Source: Chloroflexus aurantiacus J-10-fl
GTDB lineage: Bacteria > Chloroflexota > Chloroflexia > Chloroflexales > Chloroflexaceae
NCBI RefSeq assembly: GCF_000018865.1
Contig: NC_010175.1
Location: forward strand, 2,976,001-3,040,000
Direction: 5' to 3'
DNA length: 64,000 nucleotides
Part shown: positions 18,205-27,927 of the stretch, one piece after another
Layout of the letters: each line of letters starts with the position of its first letter
How positions within the stretch are numbered: the stretch's first letter is position 1
The notes under the pieces: model-generated
What the model was told of the DNA's origin: nothing
The model's input: the letters and a program-made list of their open reading frames with translations, nothing else
Database searches by the model: none
Position numbers and translations under genes: made by a program

Positions 18205-18278
18205 TGGCTGCCGGGCCAGGATTCGAACCTGGACAAACGGATCCAAAGTCCGTGGTGCTACCATTACACAACCCGGCA
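18205..18278 (-). tRNA. tRNA-Gln (anticodon TTG)
   Basis: On the minus strand TGCCGGG pairs with CCCGGCA in the acceptor, the anticodon arm CGGACTTTGGATCCG gives TTG, and the T arm contains GGTTCGAATCC. The discriminator is G and CCA is encoded. It lies upstream of prs on the same strand. Confidence 0.95.
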
Positions 18279-18425
18279 CCTCGCTGAGTATTATACCATA
18301 AGTGTATGGGTCTGTTGTCAACGATCTGGTGACGAACACACCCACCGCACAGGCTATCTGCTGCGGCTGCCCATTGTTACGCTGTTCCAACGGGATGCCA
18401 GTGCCGCGCAGTTGTCGCGTAGACG

Positions 18426-18750
18426 AGAACTTGTTTCATAAAAGCTGTGCTGTTGTGCTACCCGTCCGTCGCACAGGTTCATGAACGCTCGCTAAACGCC
18501 AACGACAACATATCCTGCTCCCAGGCTGCCGACCATCGTCAGTGCCATCACGCACTGGATTGGTTGCCTTGCCCGCTCGTCATGCGCGTGACGTTGCGTT
18601 CGGCGTGCGGCAGCCGTGCTCACGATCCGGTGCGGGTCACGTCGTTGGCCCTGCTGGTCACGGAGATGCTATGTGTGCTCGTCACGTTGATAGAGTCGGT
18701 CAGGAGTGAATGAGCTAGCCTCTATGTAGATGTTTGTTCAAACAGGTTCT
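18426..18750 (+). mobile_element. Short inverted-repeat element, family B, copy 2
   Basis: Starts AGAACTTGTTTCATAAAAGC and ends with the mirror GTTTGTTCAAACAGGTTCT. It is collinear with the copy at 14652 but about 40 bases shorter, lacking part of the GCCATGCTGCCGC core. Flanks end GACG and begin ACG, which may be a short target duplication but is not convincing. Confidence 0.65.
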
Positions 18751-18894
18751 ACGTCGCGATCTGGACAACACTAGAACAATCACCAACAGCTTTTTGTAAT
18801 CACTTCTCGTCAAACAGGCGACATCGATCTGCCGACCATATCGCAGCCTATGCTACACTAGGGGGCAGCGTGGAGTAGTCGCAAGGAGTATGCT

Positions 18895-20571
18895 ATGACC
18901 GATACCCAGAAAATTATCTTCTCGATGTATCGCGTAGGGAAGGTGGTACCACCTAACCGCGAAATCCTGAAGGATATAAGCCTTTCCTTCTTTTACGGTG
19001 CCAAGATCGGTGTCATCGGTGTTAACGGTTCGGGAAAGAGTTCGTTGCTGCGGATTATGGCCGGGATTGACCAGGACTACACCGGTGAAATTACCCGCTC
19101 TCCCGGCTATACGGTGGGATTGCTCGAACAGGAGCCATATCTCGACAATACGAAGACGGTACGTGAGATTGTCGAGGAGGGAATGGCCGAAACGGTGGCG
19201 TTGCTGCGGCGCTACGACGAAATCACCGAGCTGTTCAATGACCCGAACGCAGATTACGATGCGTTGATTGCCGAGCAGGCCGAACTTCAGGACAAGATCG
19301 ATCATGTCGATGGTTGGAACCTCGATAGCCGGTTAGAGCTGGCAATGGATGCGTTGCGTTGTCCACCCGGTGATACGCCGGTAGCGGTCTTGTCGGGGGG
19401 AGAGCGCCGGCGCGTCGCGCTCTGTCGCCTGCTCCTTCAGCAGCCCGATATTCTCTTGCTCGATGAGCCAACCAACCATCTTGACGCCGAGTCGGTGGCC
19501 TGGCTCGAACGCCATTTGCAAGAGTACAAGGGAACAGTGATTGCGGTGACGCATGACCGCCACTTTCTCAATAATGTCGCCGGCTGGATTTTAGAGCTTG
19601 AGCGTGGGCATGGCATTCCCTGGCGCGGCAACTATTCGAGCTGGCTTGAGCAGAAGCGCCAGAAGCTGGCCGAGAGCGAGAAGGCCGAATCGCAACGACA
19701 AAAGGCTCTACAGCGTGAGCTGGAGTGGATTAATATGGCACCGAAGGGGCGGCACGCCAAGTCGAAAGCCCGGATTGCCGCCTACGAACGACTGCTCAGC
19801 GAGAATCAGGATCAGCGTGATCGAGAACTCGAAATCTACATCCCACCAGGCCCTCGCCTCGGTGATCTGGTGATCCGGGCGAACGGGGTGACGAAGGCTT
19901 ACGGCGATAAACTGCTGTACGAAAATCTCAGTTTTGATGTTCCGCCAGGGGCAATTGTGGGTATCGTTGGCCCAAATGGTGCCGGTAAAACCACGCTCTT
20001 CCGTATGATCGTCGGGCAGGAACAGCCTGACAGCGGAACACTGGAGATTGGGGCTTCGGTAAAGCTGGGTTATGTCGATCAGAGTCGGGAAGTGCTCGAC
20101 CCCAGGCAGACCGTCTGGGAAGCGATCTCGGAAGGAAACGACCAGATTGTGCTGGGTGGTCGTCAGGTTAACTCGCGTGCCTATTGTGCCCGCTTCAATT
20201 TTAGCGGCAGCGACCAGCAGAAGCTGGTAGGCAGCCTCTCCGGTGGTGAACGTAACCGTGTCCATCTGGCCCGCATTCTCAAATCCGGGGCCAATGTGCT
20301 GCTGCTCGACGAGCCGACCAACGATCTTGACGTGCATACCTTGCGGGCACTCGAAGAGGGACTGGAAAACTTTGCCGGTTGTGCCCTGATCATTTCGCAC
20401 GACCGCTGGTTTCTGGATCGGGTTGCCACGCACATTCTGGCGTTCGAGGGCGATAGCCAGGTGGTCTGGTTCCCCGGTACCTATTCTGAATACGCTGCCG
20501 ATTACCGACGGCGGAAAGGTGCTGAGGCCGATCATCCACACCGCATCGTCTACCGTCGTCTGACACGGTAG
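18895..20571 (+). CDS. ettA: Energy-dependent translational throttle protein EttA (ABC-F ATPase)
   Basis: Soluble ABC-F protein that binds the ribosomal E site and gates early elongation by ADP/ATP ratio. The 558-residue product has two ATPase domains: GVNGSGKSS Walker A (about 42-50), LSGGERRRVALC signature and LLLDEPTNHLD Walker B; then GPNGAGKTT, LSGGERNRVHLA and LLLDEPTNDLD. The linker MAPKGRHAKSKARIAAYERL is the EttA P-site tRNA-interaction motif. AAGGAG precedes ATG 18895. The length and ending YAADYRRRKG match the subfamily, so I prefer EttA over Uup or other ABC-F members. Confidence 0.95.
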   Translation: MTDTQKIIFSMYRVGKVVPPNREILKDISLSFFYGAKIGVIGVNGSGKSSLLRIMAGIDQDYTGEITRSPGYTVGLLEQEPYLDNTKTVREIVEEGMAETVALLRRYDEITELFNDPNADYDALIAEQAELQDKIDHVDGWNLDSRLELAMDALRCPPGDTPVAVLSGGERRRVALCRLLLQQPDILLLDEPTNHLDAESVAWLERHLQEYKGTVIAVTHDRHFLNNVAGWILELERGHGIPWRGNYSSWLEQKRQKLAESEKAESQRQKALQRELEWINMAPKGRHAKSKARIAAYERLLSENQDQRDRELEIYIPPGPRLGDLVIRANGVTKAYGDKLLYENLSFDVPPGAIVGIVGPNGAGKTTLFRMIVGQEQPDSGTLEIGASVKLGYVDQSREVLDPRQTVWEAISEGNDQIVLGGRQVNSRAYCARFNFSGSDQQKLVGSLSGGERNRVHLARILKSGANVLLLDEPTNDLDVHTLRALEEGLENFAGCALIISHDRWFLDRVATHILAFEGDSQVVWFPGTYSEYAADYRRRKGAEADHPHRIVYRRLTR

Positions 20572-20835
20572 CAGGTAGAGAGTTCGGGCCTGCACGTCGT
20601 GGCTGCCCCATACCACACCCCCTTGCCTCCGCTCCTCTCCCACCGGGGAAGAGGAGCGGGGGATTGACGATGCGTTGATCGCCTTCACCCCCGGCTGCTT
20701 TTCGGCTGCACGCTATGCATTACCCATACGTCACACAGTAGCCGGTATGATGCATCGGTCGTGCCATTGGGCAACAGGGATCGCCCTGACCGCACCCGGT
20801 AGGGGCGCACGGCTATGCGCCCCTCTCGATGCCGG
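20572..20835. other. Intergenic DNA after ettA with G/C hairpin
   Basis: Contains a 10-bp stem, CCGCTCCTCT (20629-20638) with AGAGGAGCGG (20650-20659), 58 bases after ettA with no T run. A nearly identical stem occurs at 52763-52797. A solitary family A terminus (CTATGCATTACCCATA) lies at 20713. No gene seen. Confidence 0.5.
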
Positions 20836-21301
20836 CTATGCATTAGCCACATGTCATGCTGCGTTAGGCCAGGCTGCAAGCGCTCACCGTGGCGCGGGCT
20901 TCCAGCCCGCGTGCCGGCATCATCTCCACCGCCGTCAGGTGCTGGTCGTGGCCGTTGTTGTACAGGCACGAACCAAGTGCAACAACACCTCTACGCCCAG
21001 GTATCGCATTCATGCCTGACCAACTCAATGATTGGTCACGAGCACATCCAGTACTGCCGTGACCAGGATGGGTAATGGCGGGCCATGCGCCGGATCGTGT
21101 GTACGGCTAGCGCGGCAGCCATGCTGCCGCACGCCAAACCCTGCGCCACGCACATGGTGCGCACGTAAGTCAACCCATCCGGCACGTGATAGCACGGCTG
21201 GAGCTGTACGCTGCTACCGAGCCAGTTGCCCACAATAGCATACATGGCGATCATATCCGCTGATACACACGTAGTTGACATAAGTTGTGGGTAATGCATA
21301 G
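20836..21301 (-). mobile_element. Short inverted-repeat element, family A, inverted copy
   Basis: A 466-bp element bounded by CTATGCATTAGCCA on the left and TGTGGGTAATGCATAG on the right, internally the reverse complement of the modules at 10306-10775: the ...GCGGGCTTCCAGCCCGCG stem, GTACAGGCACGAACC, CATGCGCCGGATCGTG and the GCGGCAGCCATGCTGCCGC hairpin appear in reverse order. No flanking direct repeat is visible. Confidence 0.65.
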
Positions 21302-21485
21302 GGAGTGGGAACGGCGTACCACGCGCTGGATCGTGAGCATGGCTGGCGCGGCAGCATGGCTGCCGCACTCCAAACCCTGCGACACAGCTGCGCACGGTCA
21401 CCGGGCCAGTCGCCCAAAACAGCACCCATGGTGATCATGCTCGCTGGTACACCCGTGGTTGACACCAGTTGTGGGTAATGCATAG
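21302..21485 (-). repeat. Partial family A module, inverted
   Basis: Directly after the previous element, a second inverted copy of the outer third repeats: the GATCGTGAGCATGGCTGGCG, TGGCTGCCGCACTCCAAACC and GACACCAGTTGTGGGTAATG stretches, ending in CATAG at 21485. It lacks the other half, as in a tandem duplication or nested insertion. Confidence 0.6.
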
Positions 21486-21611
21486 CCATGCCGGTGCGGG
21501 ATGATGCCGCTATCCACAGGATGTCAGGCGCGTGTCACCCTGCTCACCCTGCTGGTCGCCGGGATGGTGTGAACTCTCTCACAATCATGTAGTCTGTCAG
21601 TAACTAATGAG

Positions 21612-21640
21612 TTGACAGCCCACCATTTTCCGGGTATCGT
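21612..21640 (+). promoter_or_regulatory. Promoter of the riboflavin operon
   Basis: TTGACA (21612-21617), 17-base spacer, TATCGT (21635-21640). Initiation near 21647 would place the FMN aptamer about 30 bases into the transcript. Confidence 0.6.
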
Positions 21641-21675
21641 ACCCCATATACGTCGCTACGGCGACAAAATCCGAA

Positions 21676-21802
21676 GACCTTCGGGGCAAGGTGAAATTCC
21701 TGATCGGCGGTAATGGTGGCGTGCCCACACAAGCCCGCGAGCCGTAAGGCAGGACCCGGTGTGATTCCGGGGCCGACGGTATAGTCCGGATGGGAGAAGG
21801 TC
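21676..21802 (+). ncRNA. FMN riboswitch (RFN element)
   Basis: Conserved blocks follow the known order: ACCTTCGGGGCAAGGTGAAA, ATTCCTGATCGGCGGTAA, AGCCCGCGAGCC, CAGGACCCGGTGTGATTCCG, GGGCCGACGGTATAGTCCGG and ATGGGAGAAGGT. The closing helix P1 is ACCTTC (21677-21682) with GAAGGT (21796-21801). It senses FMN and here precedes ribD and the rest of the riboflavin pathway. Confidence 0.97.
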
Positions 21803-21834
21803 GGCGGTTGGTTTGGCACGATAGCAGATGAAGA

Positions 21835-21866
21835 GGCAAGAGCTATTGTATGCTCTTGTCTGTTTT
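21835..21866 (+). terminator. Riboswitch-linked intrinsic terminator
   Basis: GGCAAGAGC (21835-21843) pairs with GCTCTTGTC (21852-21860), followed by TGTTTT. It lies between the FMN aptamer and ribD, so FMN binding most likely causes early termination. Confidence 0.75.
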
Positions 21867-21956
21867 GGCGACTGCGCCGGTAGTAGCCGGGCGCTCGCTT
21901 CCTCTGCGTTGCCGCTTCCTCCGCGATGCCCCGAAGGTGTGTTCAGGGGTGTCGCG

Positions 21957-23132
21957 ATGAACCATCAACCACACGTTTTCACGCTCGAATATGCCGTAGA
22001 ACTGGCTCTGCAACAGGCGGCGGCGGTTGTCGGTCGCACCAGCCCCAATCCGCCGGTTGGGGCGGTGGTTGTGCGTGATGGGCAGGTAGTTGGGCTTGGC
22101 GCAACCCAGCCCGCCGGTGGTCCACACGCCGAACGGATAGCCCTGGCCGCAGCCGGTGAGCGGGCACGCGGGGCCGACCTCTACACCACGCTCGAACCAT
22201 GCACCTTCTACGGGCGCACGCCGCCCTGCACTGAGGCGATCATCGCCGCCGGGATCCGGCGGGTCTTCTTCATTGCCCACGATCCCGATCCGCGCATGGG
22301 AGACGGGGCAGCCGCTGTGTTGCAGCCTGCCGGGATCGAGGTGTACCGGATCACGACCGGAGCGGCAACTGTAGCCGGGCAACTGGCTCCGTTTCGCTGT
22401 CGGGTGCAGTGTGGTCGGCCACTGGTGACCGCCAAGTACGCCATGACGCTCGATGGCCGTATTGCCACTGCGAGTGGTGATAGCCGTTGGATCACCGATC
22501 CGGCAGCCCGTGCCCAGGTGCATCGCCTGCGCGATCAGGTGGATGTGATTATGGTGGGTGTTGGCACTATCCGCAATGATGATCCGCAGTTGACGACGCG
22601 CCTTGATCAGCACTGGCGCGAACCACGCCACCCCCTGCGGGTCATTGTTGATAGTCGCGGCCAGACACCTCTGCACGCCCGTGTGGTACGTGGTGATCTT
22701 CCCGGTCAAACGCTCATCGCCTGTGTTCAGCCTGAGCCAGCCTGGCTGGCTGCCATGCAGTCCCGTGGCGTGCGGGTTGTGCAATTCCCGCCAGATGCTA
22801 CCGGGCGCGTCGCTCTCGCACCGTTGTTGCACTATCTGGCTCACGAGGGCTACAACCACCTGCTGGTTGAAGGCGGAGCCATGTTGCTCGGCGCATTGCA
22901 TGCCGAGTGTTTGATTGACGAGATTTGGGCATTTATCGGGGCGCGTGTCGTGAACGATGCCCTGGCGCCAGGGCCAATGGCCGGACCTGGCGTCGCTTGC
23001 ATGGCGATGGCTCGCCGTTATCGGCTCCGGCGGCTTGAACAATACGACCAGGATGCGTTGTTGATTGCCACGGCAGTTGATGCACCGTGGTGGGATGTTG
23101 AGGAGGTTGCTGATGTTTACCGGCATTGTTGA
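21957..23132 (+). CDS. ribD: Bifunctional pyrimidine deaminase/reductase RibD
   Basis: Second and third steps of riboflavin synthesis: deamination, then NADPH reduction of the pyrimidine intermediate. The 391-residue product has the deaminase zinc motif PHAERIAL and TLEPCTFYGRTPPC (about residues 50-90). A C-terminal reductase domain follows with AKYAMTLDGRIAT, MVGVGTIRNDDPQLTTR and LVEGGAMLLGA. Start ATG 21957 follows AGGGG; an earlier in-frame ATG at 21828 lies inside the riboswitch terminator and is unlikely. Its end overlaps ribE by 20 bases. Confidence 0.95.
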   Translation: MNHQPHVFTLEYAVELALQQAAAVVGRTSPNPPVGAVVVRDGQVVGLGATQPAGGPHAERIALAAAGERARGADLYTTLEPCTFYGRTPPCTEAIIAAGIRRVFFIAHDPDPRMGDGAAAVLQPAGIEVYRITTGAATVAGQLAPFRCRVQCGRPLVTAKYAMTLDGRIATASGDSRWITDPAARAQVHRLRDQVDVIMVGVGTIRNDDPQLTTRLDQHWREPRHPLRVIVDSRGQTPLHARVVRGDLPGQTLIACVQPEPAWLAAMQSRGVRVVQFPPDATGRVALAPLLHYLAHEGYNHLLVEGGAMLLGALHAECLIDEIWAFIGARVVNDALAPGPMAGPGVACMAMARRYRLRRLEQYDQDALLIATAVDAPWWDVEEVADVYRHC

Positions 23133-23721
23133 AGAGATGGGCACAGTTGCTCATATCGTAAGCACGCAAGAACAGGCCAACCAGATCACGATTACCTGTC
23201 GCACTGTGCTTGAGGGAACGCGTATCGGCGATAGCATTGCCGTCAATGGCACCTGTCTGACGGTGACGGCACTCACCGCAGATAGCTTCACCGTCGGCCT
23301 GAGTCCAGAGACCTTGCGTCGCACCAATCTGGGCCGGCTGCACGTCGGTGACCCGGTGAATCTCGAACGGGCACTGGCGTTTGGTGGTCGGATGGGTGGG
23401 CATTACGTGCAGGGGCACGTCGACGGCGTTGGCGAGATTGTAGCGATTGTGCCTGAAGGTGACTCAAAGCGAGTGACAATCCGCCCGCCGGCTGCTTTGC
23501 TGCCGTATATCGTCGAAAAAGGCTACATCGCGGTTGACGGCGTCAGCCTGACGGTGGCCGAGATGGGGCGTGAGACGTTTACCGTTGCCCTGGTTGCGTA
23601 TACCCAATCGGCAGTCATCATGGGCCGTCAGACGGTGGGAGCATTGGTGAATATAGAGGTTGATATTATCGCCAAGTATGTTGAACGCCTGCTTGAGGCG
23701 TATCGCCAGGAGGCTCGCTAA
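23113..23721 (+). CDS. ribE: Riboflavin synthase, alpha-type
   Basis: Dismutates two 6,7-dimethyl-8-ribityllumazine molecules to riboflavin. The 202-residue product begins MFTGIVEEMG, the invariant N-terminus, and shows the internal duplication of two lumazine-binding barrels: GDSIAVNGTCLTV in the first, KGYIAVDGVSLTV in the second, and GGRMGGHYVQGHVDG at the junction. AGGAGG lies before ATG 23113, within the end of ribD. The stop overlaps the ribBA start by one base. Confidence 0.96.
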   Translation: MFTGIVEEMGTVAHIVSTQEQANQITITCRTVLEGTRIGDSIAVNGTCLTVTALTADSFTVGLSPETLRRTNLGRLHVGDPVNLERALAFGGRMGGHYVQGHVDGVGEIVAIVPEGDSKRVTIRPPAALLPYIVEKGYIAVDGVSLTVAEMGRETFTVALVAYTQSAVIMGRQTVGALVNIEVDIIAKYVERLLEAYRQEAR

Positions 23722-24929
23722 TGTTCGCATCAGTGGAAGAAGCGCTGCGCGATTACGCGGCTGGCCGGATGATCATCATCGTTGATGATGCTGATCGCGA
23801 GAATGAGGGCGATCTGGCCTGTGCTGCACAACACGTCACTGCTGAAACAATTGCATTTATGGCGCGCGAAGGGCGGGGGCTGATCTGTCTGGCGCTCGCC
23901 GGCGAGATAGCCGACCGTCTGGGGCTAGAGCCGATGGTACGGCAGAATCGGGCTCGTTTCGGTACCAATTTTACGGTATCAATTGAAGCTGCTCACGGCG
24001 TTACCACCGGTATCTCGGCTGCCGACCGGGCGCATACGATTCGCGTTGCGGTTGACCCACACAGTGGCCCGCACGATCTGGTACAACCGGGTCACGTCTT
24101 TCCCCTGCGGGCTGCGCCCAACGGTGTCCTGGAGCGGCGCGGTCAGACGGAAGCGGCAGTTGATCTGGCCCGGCTGGCGGGCCTGCGACCGGCTGGTGTC
24201 ATCTGCGAAATAATGAACGACGATGGTACGATGGCCCGTGGCCCTGATCTTGTCCGCTTCGCCGTCAGGCACAACCTCAAGATCATCAGCGTCGAGCAAC
24301 TGGTTGCCTACCGCAAACGTCACGAACGTCTGATTGAGCGCATGGCCGAAGCGCAGCTTCCAACCCGCTATGGCACGTTTCGCGCCGTCTCGTACAGCGC
24401 CCGTTGTGCCCCCCACGAAGCAGTTGCGCTGATCATCGGTCATCCCAAACCTGATCAGCCGATCCTGGTGCGCCTCCACTCTGAATGCCTGACCGGTGAT
24501 GTATTTGGGAGTCTCCGCTGCGATTGCGGCGAGCAGATCGATACCGCGCTGCATCAGATGGCTGCTGCCGGCTGTGGGGTATTGGTCTACCTGCGCCAGG
24601 AAGGTCGTGGCATCGGCCTGCACAACAAACTGCGCGCCTATGCCCTACAAGAACAGGGATTTGACACCGTGGCCGCAAACGAACAACTCGGCTTCCCTGC
24701 CGATCTGCGCGACTATACGGTTGGCGCACAGATTCTTACCGATCTCGGCGTGCGCACCGTTCATCTGCTGACCAACAACCCGCAGAAAGTAGCTGCCTTA
24801 CGCGAATTTGGCTTTGCCGTGACGCAGGTTCCCATCTGTGGTACACCAAATCCGCACAACATTGCCTATCTGCTCACCAAACGGAATCGTCTAGGACATC
24901 AACTGGAGTGCATCTATGACCATCTATGA
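23721..24929 (+). CDS. ribBA: Bifunctional 3,4-dihydroxy-2-butanone 4-phosphate synthase / GTP cyclohydrolase II
   Basis: Supplies both riboflavin precursors, from ribulose 5-phosphate and from GTP. The N-terminal RibB domain has [17 protein letters not shown] with the acidic metal site and [15 protein letters not shown]. The C-terminal RibA domain (from about residue 205) has [18 protein letters not shown] with the zinc cysteines, then [14 protein letters not shown] and LLTNNPQK. The 402-residue length is standard. Overlap with ribE is one base and with ribH 14 bases. Confidence 0.97.
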   Translation: MFASVEEALRDYAAGRMIIIVDDADRENEGDLACAAQHVTAETIAFMAREGRGLICLALAGEIADRLGLEPMVRQNRARFGTNFTVSIEAAHGVTTGISAADRAHTIRVAVDPHSGPHDLVQPGHVFPLRAAPNGVLERRGQTEAAVDLARLAGLRPAGVICEIMNDDGTMARGPDLVRFAVRHNLKIISVEQLVAYRKRHERLIERMAEAQLPTRYGTFRAVSYSARCAPHEAVALIIGHPKPDQPILVRLHSECLTGDVFGSLRCDCGEQIDTALHQMAAAGCGVLVYLRQEGRGIGLHNKLRAYALQEQGFDTVAANEQLGFPADLRDYTVGAQILTDLGVRTVHLLTNNPQKVAALREFGFAVTQVPICGTPNPHNIAYLLTKRNRLGHQLECIYDHL

Positions 24930-25383
24930 AGGCACGTATATCGGCAGTGGCTTACGGATAGCGATTGTCGTCAGCCGCTGGAACGACCTGATTACCAACC
25001 GTCTGCTCGAAGGTGCGCGAGATGGACTGCTGCGGCATGGCGTAGCTGCGGATCATATCGACATTGCCTGGGTACCAGGCTCATTCGAGTTGCCGCTGGT
25101 ATGCCATCGCCTGGCCGAGAGCAGTCGCTACGATGCAATCATTGCCCTCGGTGCCGTGATTCGCGGTGCCACCACGCATCACGAGCACGTCGCTGCCGCT
25201 GCCAGCAGCGGGATTGCCCAGGTCAGCCTGCAAACCGGCGTCCCGTGTATCTTCGGCGTCATCACCACCGACAACATCGAGCAGGCTATCGAGCGCGCCG
25301 GTACCAAAGCCGGCAACAAAGGCTTTGAAGCGGCCACCGCCGCGATTGAGATGGCTACGCTGTTGCAGAGGCTAAATGGTTGA
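24916..25383 (+). CDS. ribH: 6,7-dimethyl-8-ribityllumazine synthase
   Basis: Condenses the two pathway branches to lumazine, the substrate of RibE; usually a 60-subunit or pentameric shell. The 155-residue product has [48 protein letters not shown] with the catalytic His, and [24 protein letters not shown] precedes ATG 24916 inside the ribBA end. It is the last gene of the operon; repeats begin about 100 bases later. Confidence 0.97.
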   Translation: MTIYEGTYIGSGLRIAIVVSRWNDLITNRLLEGARDGLLRHGVAADHIDIAWVPGSFELPLVCHRLAESSRYDAIIALGAVIRGATTHHEHVAAAASSGIAQVSLQTGVPCIFGVITTDNIEQAIERAGTKAGNKGFEAATAAIEMATLLQRLNG

Positions 25384-25488
25384 TGGTATCGAGTCCGGTT
25401 TAATATGAGTCATGGCAAGCCACCTGCCATCACCCTCACGCGGTGCCTTTAAGTGCTCCATCGTGGCACGCAAGCGTCGGTATACCCT

Positions 25489-25681
25489 GGGAGCGCACGC
25501 CTCCGGCGCGCTCACCGGGAGCACACCCCCCCAATCGCTCACTGGGAGCGCGCGCCTCCGGCGCGATCACCGGGAGCACACCCCCCCAATCGCTCACTGG
25601 GAGTGCGCGCCTCCGGTGCGCTCACCGGGAGCACAACCCTCCAATCGCTCACTGGGAGCGTGCGCCTCCGGCGCGCTCGAC
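25489..25681. repeat. 55-bp tandem repeat, about 3.5 copies
   Basis: GGGAGCGCGCGCCTCCGGCG, with small variations, starts at 25489, 25544, 25599 and 25654, a constant 55-base step. The remainder of each unit reads CACCGGGAGCACACCCCCCC then AATCGCTCACT. The same GGGAGCG...CCTCCGGCGCGC motif is scattered at 31.18, 35.44, 35.72 and 36.0 kb. It is itself an inverted repeat (GCGCGC...CCTCCGGCGCGC). Confidence 0.85.
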
Positions 25682-25692
25682 ACCTGACATCG

Positions 25693-27493
25693 CCCCCCTC
25701 CCAACCTCCCCCCGCTGGGGGGAGGAGCCGAGAACGTACACCCGTCCCCGCCGGCTATGCATTACCCACACCTGGTGTCAACCACGTGCGTACCAGCGGG
25801 GATGATCGCCATAGGTGCTGTTGTGGGCGATTGGTCCGGTGGCAGTGCACTACTCCAGCCGTGCTATCACGTGCTGGATGAGTTGTCTTACTCGCGCATC
25901 ATGTGCGTGGCGCACGGTTTGGAGTGCGGCAGCCATGCTGCCGCGCCGGCCGTGCTCGCGATTAAGGGCGGGGTACAGCGGATTCCTCATCGGTCACTTT
26001 TTCATTACCCATACGTCGCCTGACAGCCGGTCTCCTCTGAGAGACGATCCGGAGGTTCACTCACCGTTTGCAACAGCCCCCCTCCCAACCTCCCCCCGCT
26101 GGGGGGAGGAGCCGAGAACGTACACCCGTCCCCGCTGGCTATGCATTACCCACACCTGGTGTCAACCACGTGCGTACCAGCGGGGATGATCGCCATAGGT
26201 GCTGTTGTGGGCGATTGACCCGGTGGCAGTGCGCTACTCCAGCCGTGCTATCACGTGCTGGATGAGTTGTCTTACTCGCGCATCAGGTGCGTGGCGCACG
26301 GTTTGGAGTGCGGCAGCCATGCTGCCGCGCCGGCCGTGCTCGCGATTAAGGGCGGGGTACAGCGGATTCCTCATCGGTCACTTTTTCATTACCCATACGT
26401 CGCCTGACAGCCGGTCTCCTCTGAGAGACGATCCGGAGGTTCACTCACCGTTTGCAACAGCCCCCCTCCCAACCTCCCCCCGCTGGGGGGAGGAGCCGAG
26501 AACGTACACCCGTCCCCGCCGGCTATGCATTACCCACACCTGGTGTCAACCACGTGCGTACCAGCGGGGATGATCGCCATAGGTGCTGTTGTGGGCGATT
26601 GGTCCGGTGGCAGTGCACTACTCCAGCCGTGCTATCACGTGCTGGATGAGTTGTCTTACTCGCGCATCATGTGCGTGGCGCACGGTTTGGAGTGCGGCAG
26701 CCATGCTGCCGCGCCGGCCGTGCTCGCGATTAAGGGCGGGGTACAGCGGATTCCTCATCGGTCACTTTTTCATTACCCATACGTCGCCTGACAGCCGGTC
26801 TCCTCTGAGAGACGATCCGGAGGTTCACTCACCGTTTGCAACAGCCCCCCTCCCAACCTCCCCCCGCTGGGGGGAGGAGCCGAGAACGTACACCCGTCCC
26901 CGCCGGCTATGCATTACCCACACCTGGTGTCAACCACGTGCGTACCAGCGGGGATGATCGCCATAGGTGCTGTTGTGGGCGATTGGTCCGGTGGCAGTGC
27001 GCTACTCCAGCCGTGCTATCACGTGCTGGATGAGTTGTCTTACTTGCGCATCAGGTGCGTGGCGCACGGTTTGGAGTGCGGCAGCCATGCTGCCGCGCCG
27101 GCCGTGCTCGCGATTAAGGGCGGGGTACAGCGGATTCCTCATCGGTCACTTTTTCATTACCCATACGTCGCCTGACAGCCGGTCTCCTCTGAGAGACGAT
27201 CCGGAGGTTCACTCACCGTTTGCAACAGCCCCCCTCCCAACCTCCCCCCGCTGGGGGGAGGAGCCGAGAACGTACACCCGTCCCCGCCGGCTATGCATTA
27301 CCCACACCTGGTGTCAACCACGTGCGTACCAGCGGGGATGATCGCCATAGGTGCTGTTGTGGGCGATTGACCCGGTGGCAGTGCGCTACTCCAGCCGTGC
27401 TATCACGTGCTGGATGAGTTGTCTTACTCGCGCATCATGTGCGTGGCGCACGGTTTGGAGTGCGGCAGCCATGCTGCCGCGCCGGCCGTGCTC
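25693..27493 (+). repeat. 384-bp tandem repeat array, 4.7 near-identical copies
   Basis: Units start at 25693, 26077, 26461, 26845 and 27229, exactly 384 bases apart. Each begins with a C/G hairpin (CTCCCCCC-GCT-GGGGGGAG) and carries the family A left end (CTATGCATTACCCA), the CAACCACGTGCGTACCAGCG block and the GCGGCAGCCATGCTGCCGC hairpin. It ends with a family-A-like CATTACCCATACGTCGCCTG segment. Copies differ at only a few bases (for example TTGGTCCGG versus TTGACCCGG), so the amplification is recent or is being homogenised. Short open frames repeat with the units but have no coding character. Confidence 0.95.
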
Positions 27494-27768
27494 ACGATCC
27501 GGCGCGTGGCATACTGTTACCCATCCTGGTCACGGGGGTGCTGGATGGGATCGTGCCGATCATCGAGTCAGTCAGGCATGCATACGATCCCTGCGCGTAG
27601 ACGTTTGGTTGTACCAGGTTTGTGCCTGCGCACCAGCGGCCACGGCCAGCACCTGACAGCGGTGGCGATGACACCTGCACGCGGGCTGGAAGCCCGCGCC
27701 ACGGGGAGCCGCCACAGGGATCGCTGGCAGTCCAGCCTGACGCAGCGTGACAGGTGGGGAATGCATAG
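27494..27768 (+). repeat. Right half of a family A element closing the tandem array
   Basis: The last unit leaves the 384-bp pattern at GCCGTGCTC and continues as family A does at 10.5-10.8 kb: CACGATCCGGCGCGTGGCAT, GCGCGTAGACGTTTGGTTGT, GGCCACGGCCAGCACCTGAC, and the right end GGTGGGGAATGCATAG (27768). The whole array therefore looks like one family A element (25755 to 27768) whose left part was amplified. Confidence 0.7.
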
Positions 27769-27927
27769 GGGAGCGGGGAGCATGGCGAGCTGCACTGGGG
27801 CGTCCTGATGCCATGACGGTAGGTGCGCTCATCTGTTCTGCCTGTTCCTCCCCCCAGCGGGGGGAGGTTAGGAGGGGGGCCGGGATTGCGGTGAACGAGC
27901 ACCAGTATGGAGCACGCCTCCACTGGG

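Noticed and set aside
21843-23144. 433-codon open frame opposite ribD
   Set aside because: It lies wholly antisense to ribD, which has clear deaminase and reductase motifs and a riboswitch; the antisense product has no recognisable domain.
25757-27341. Repeating open frames of 65, 88 and 124 codons inside the 384-bp units
   Set aside because: They recur only because the DNA repeats; starts lack ribosome-binding sites and several frames overlap. They are not genes.
25489-27768. Tandem repeats considered as a CRISPR array
   Set aside because: Units of 55 and 384 bases are tandem with no unique spacers, and no cas gene is present.
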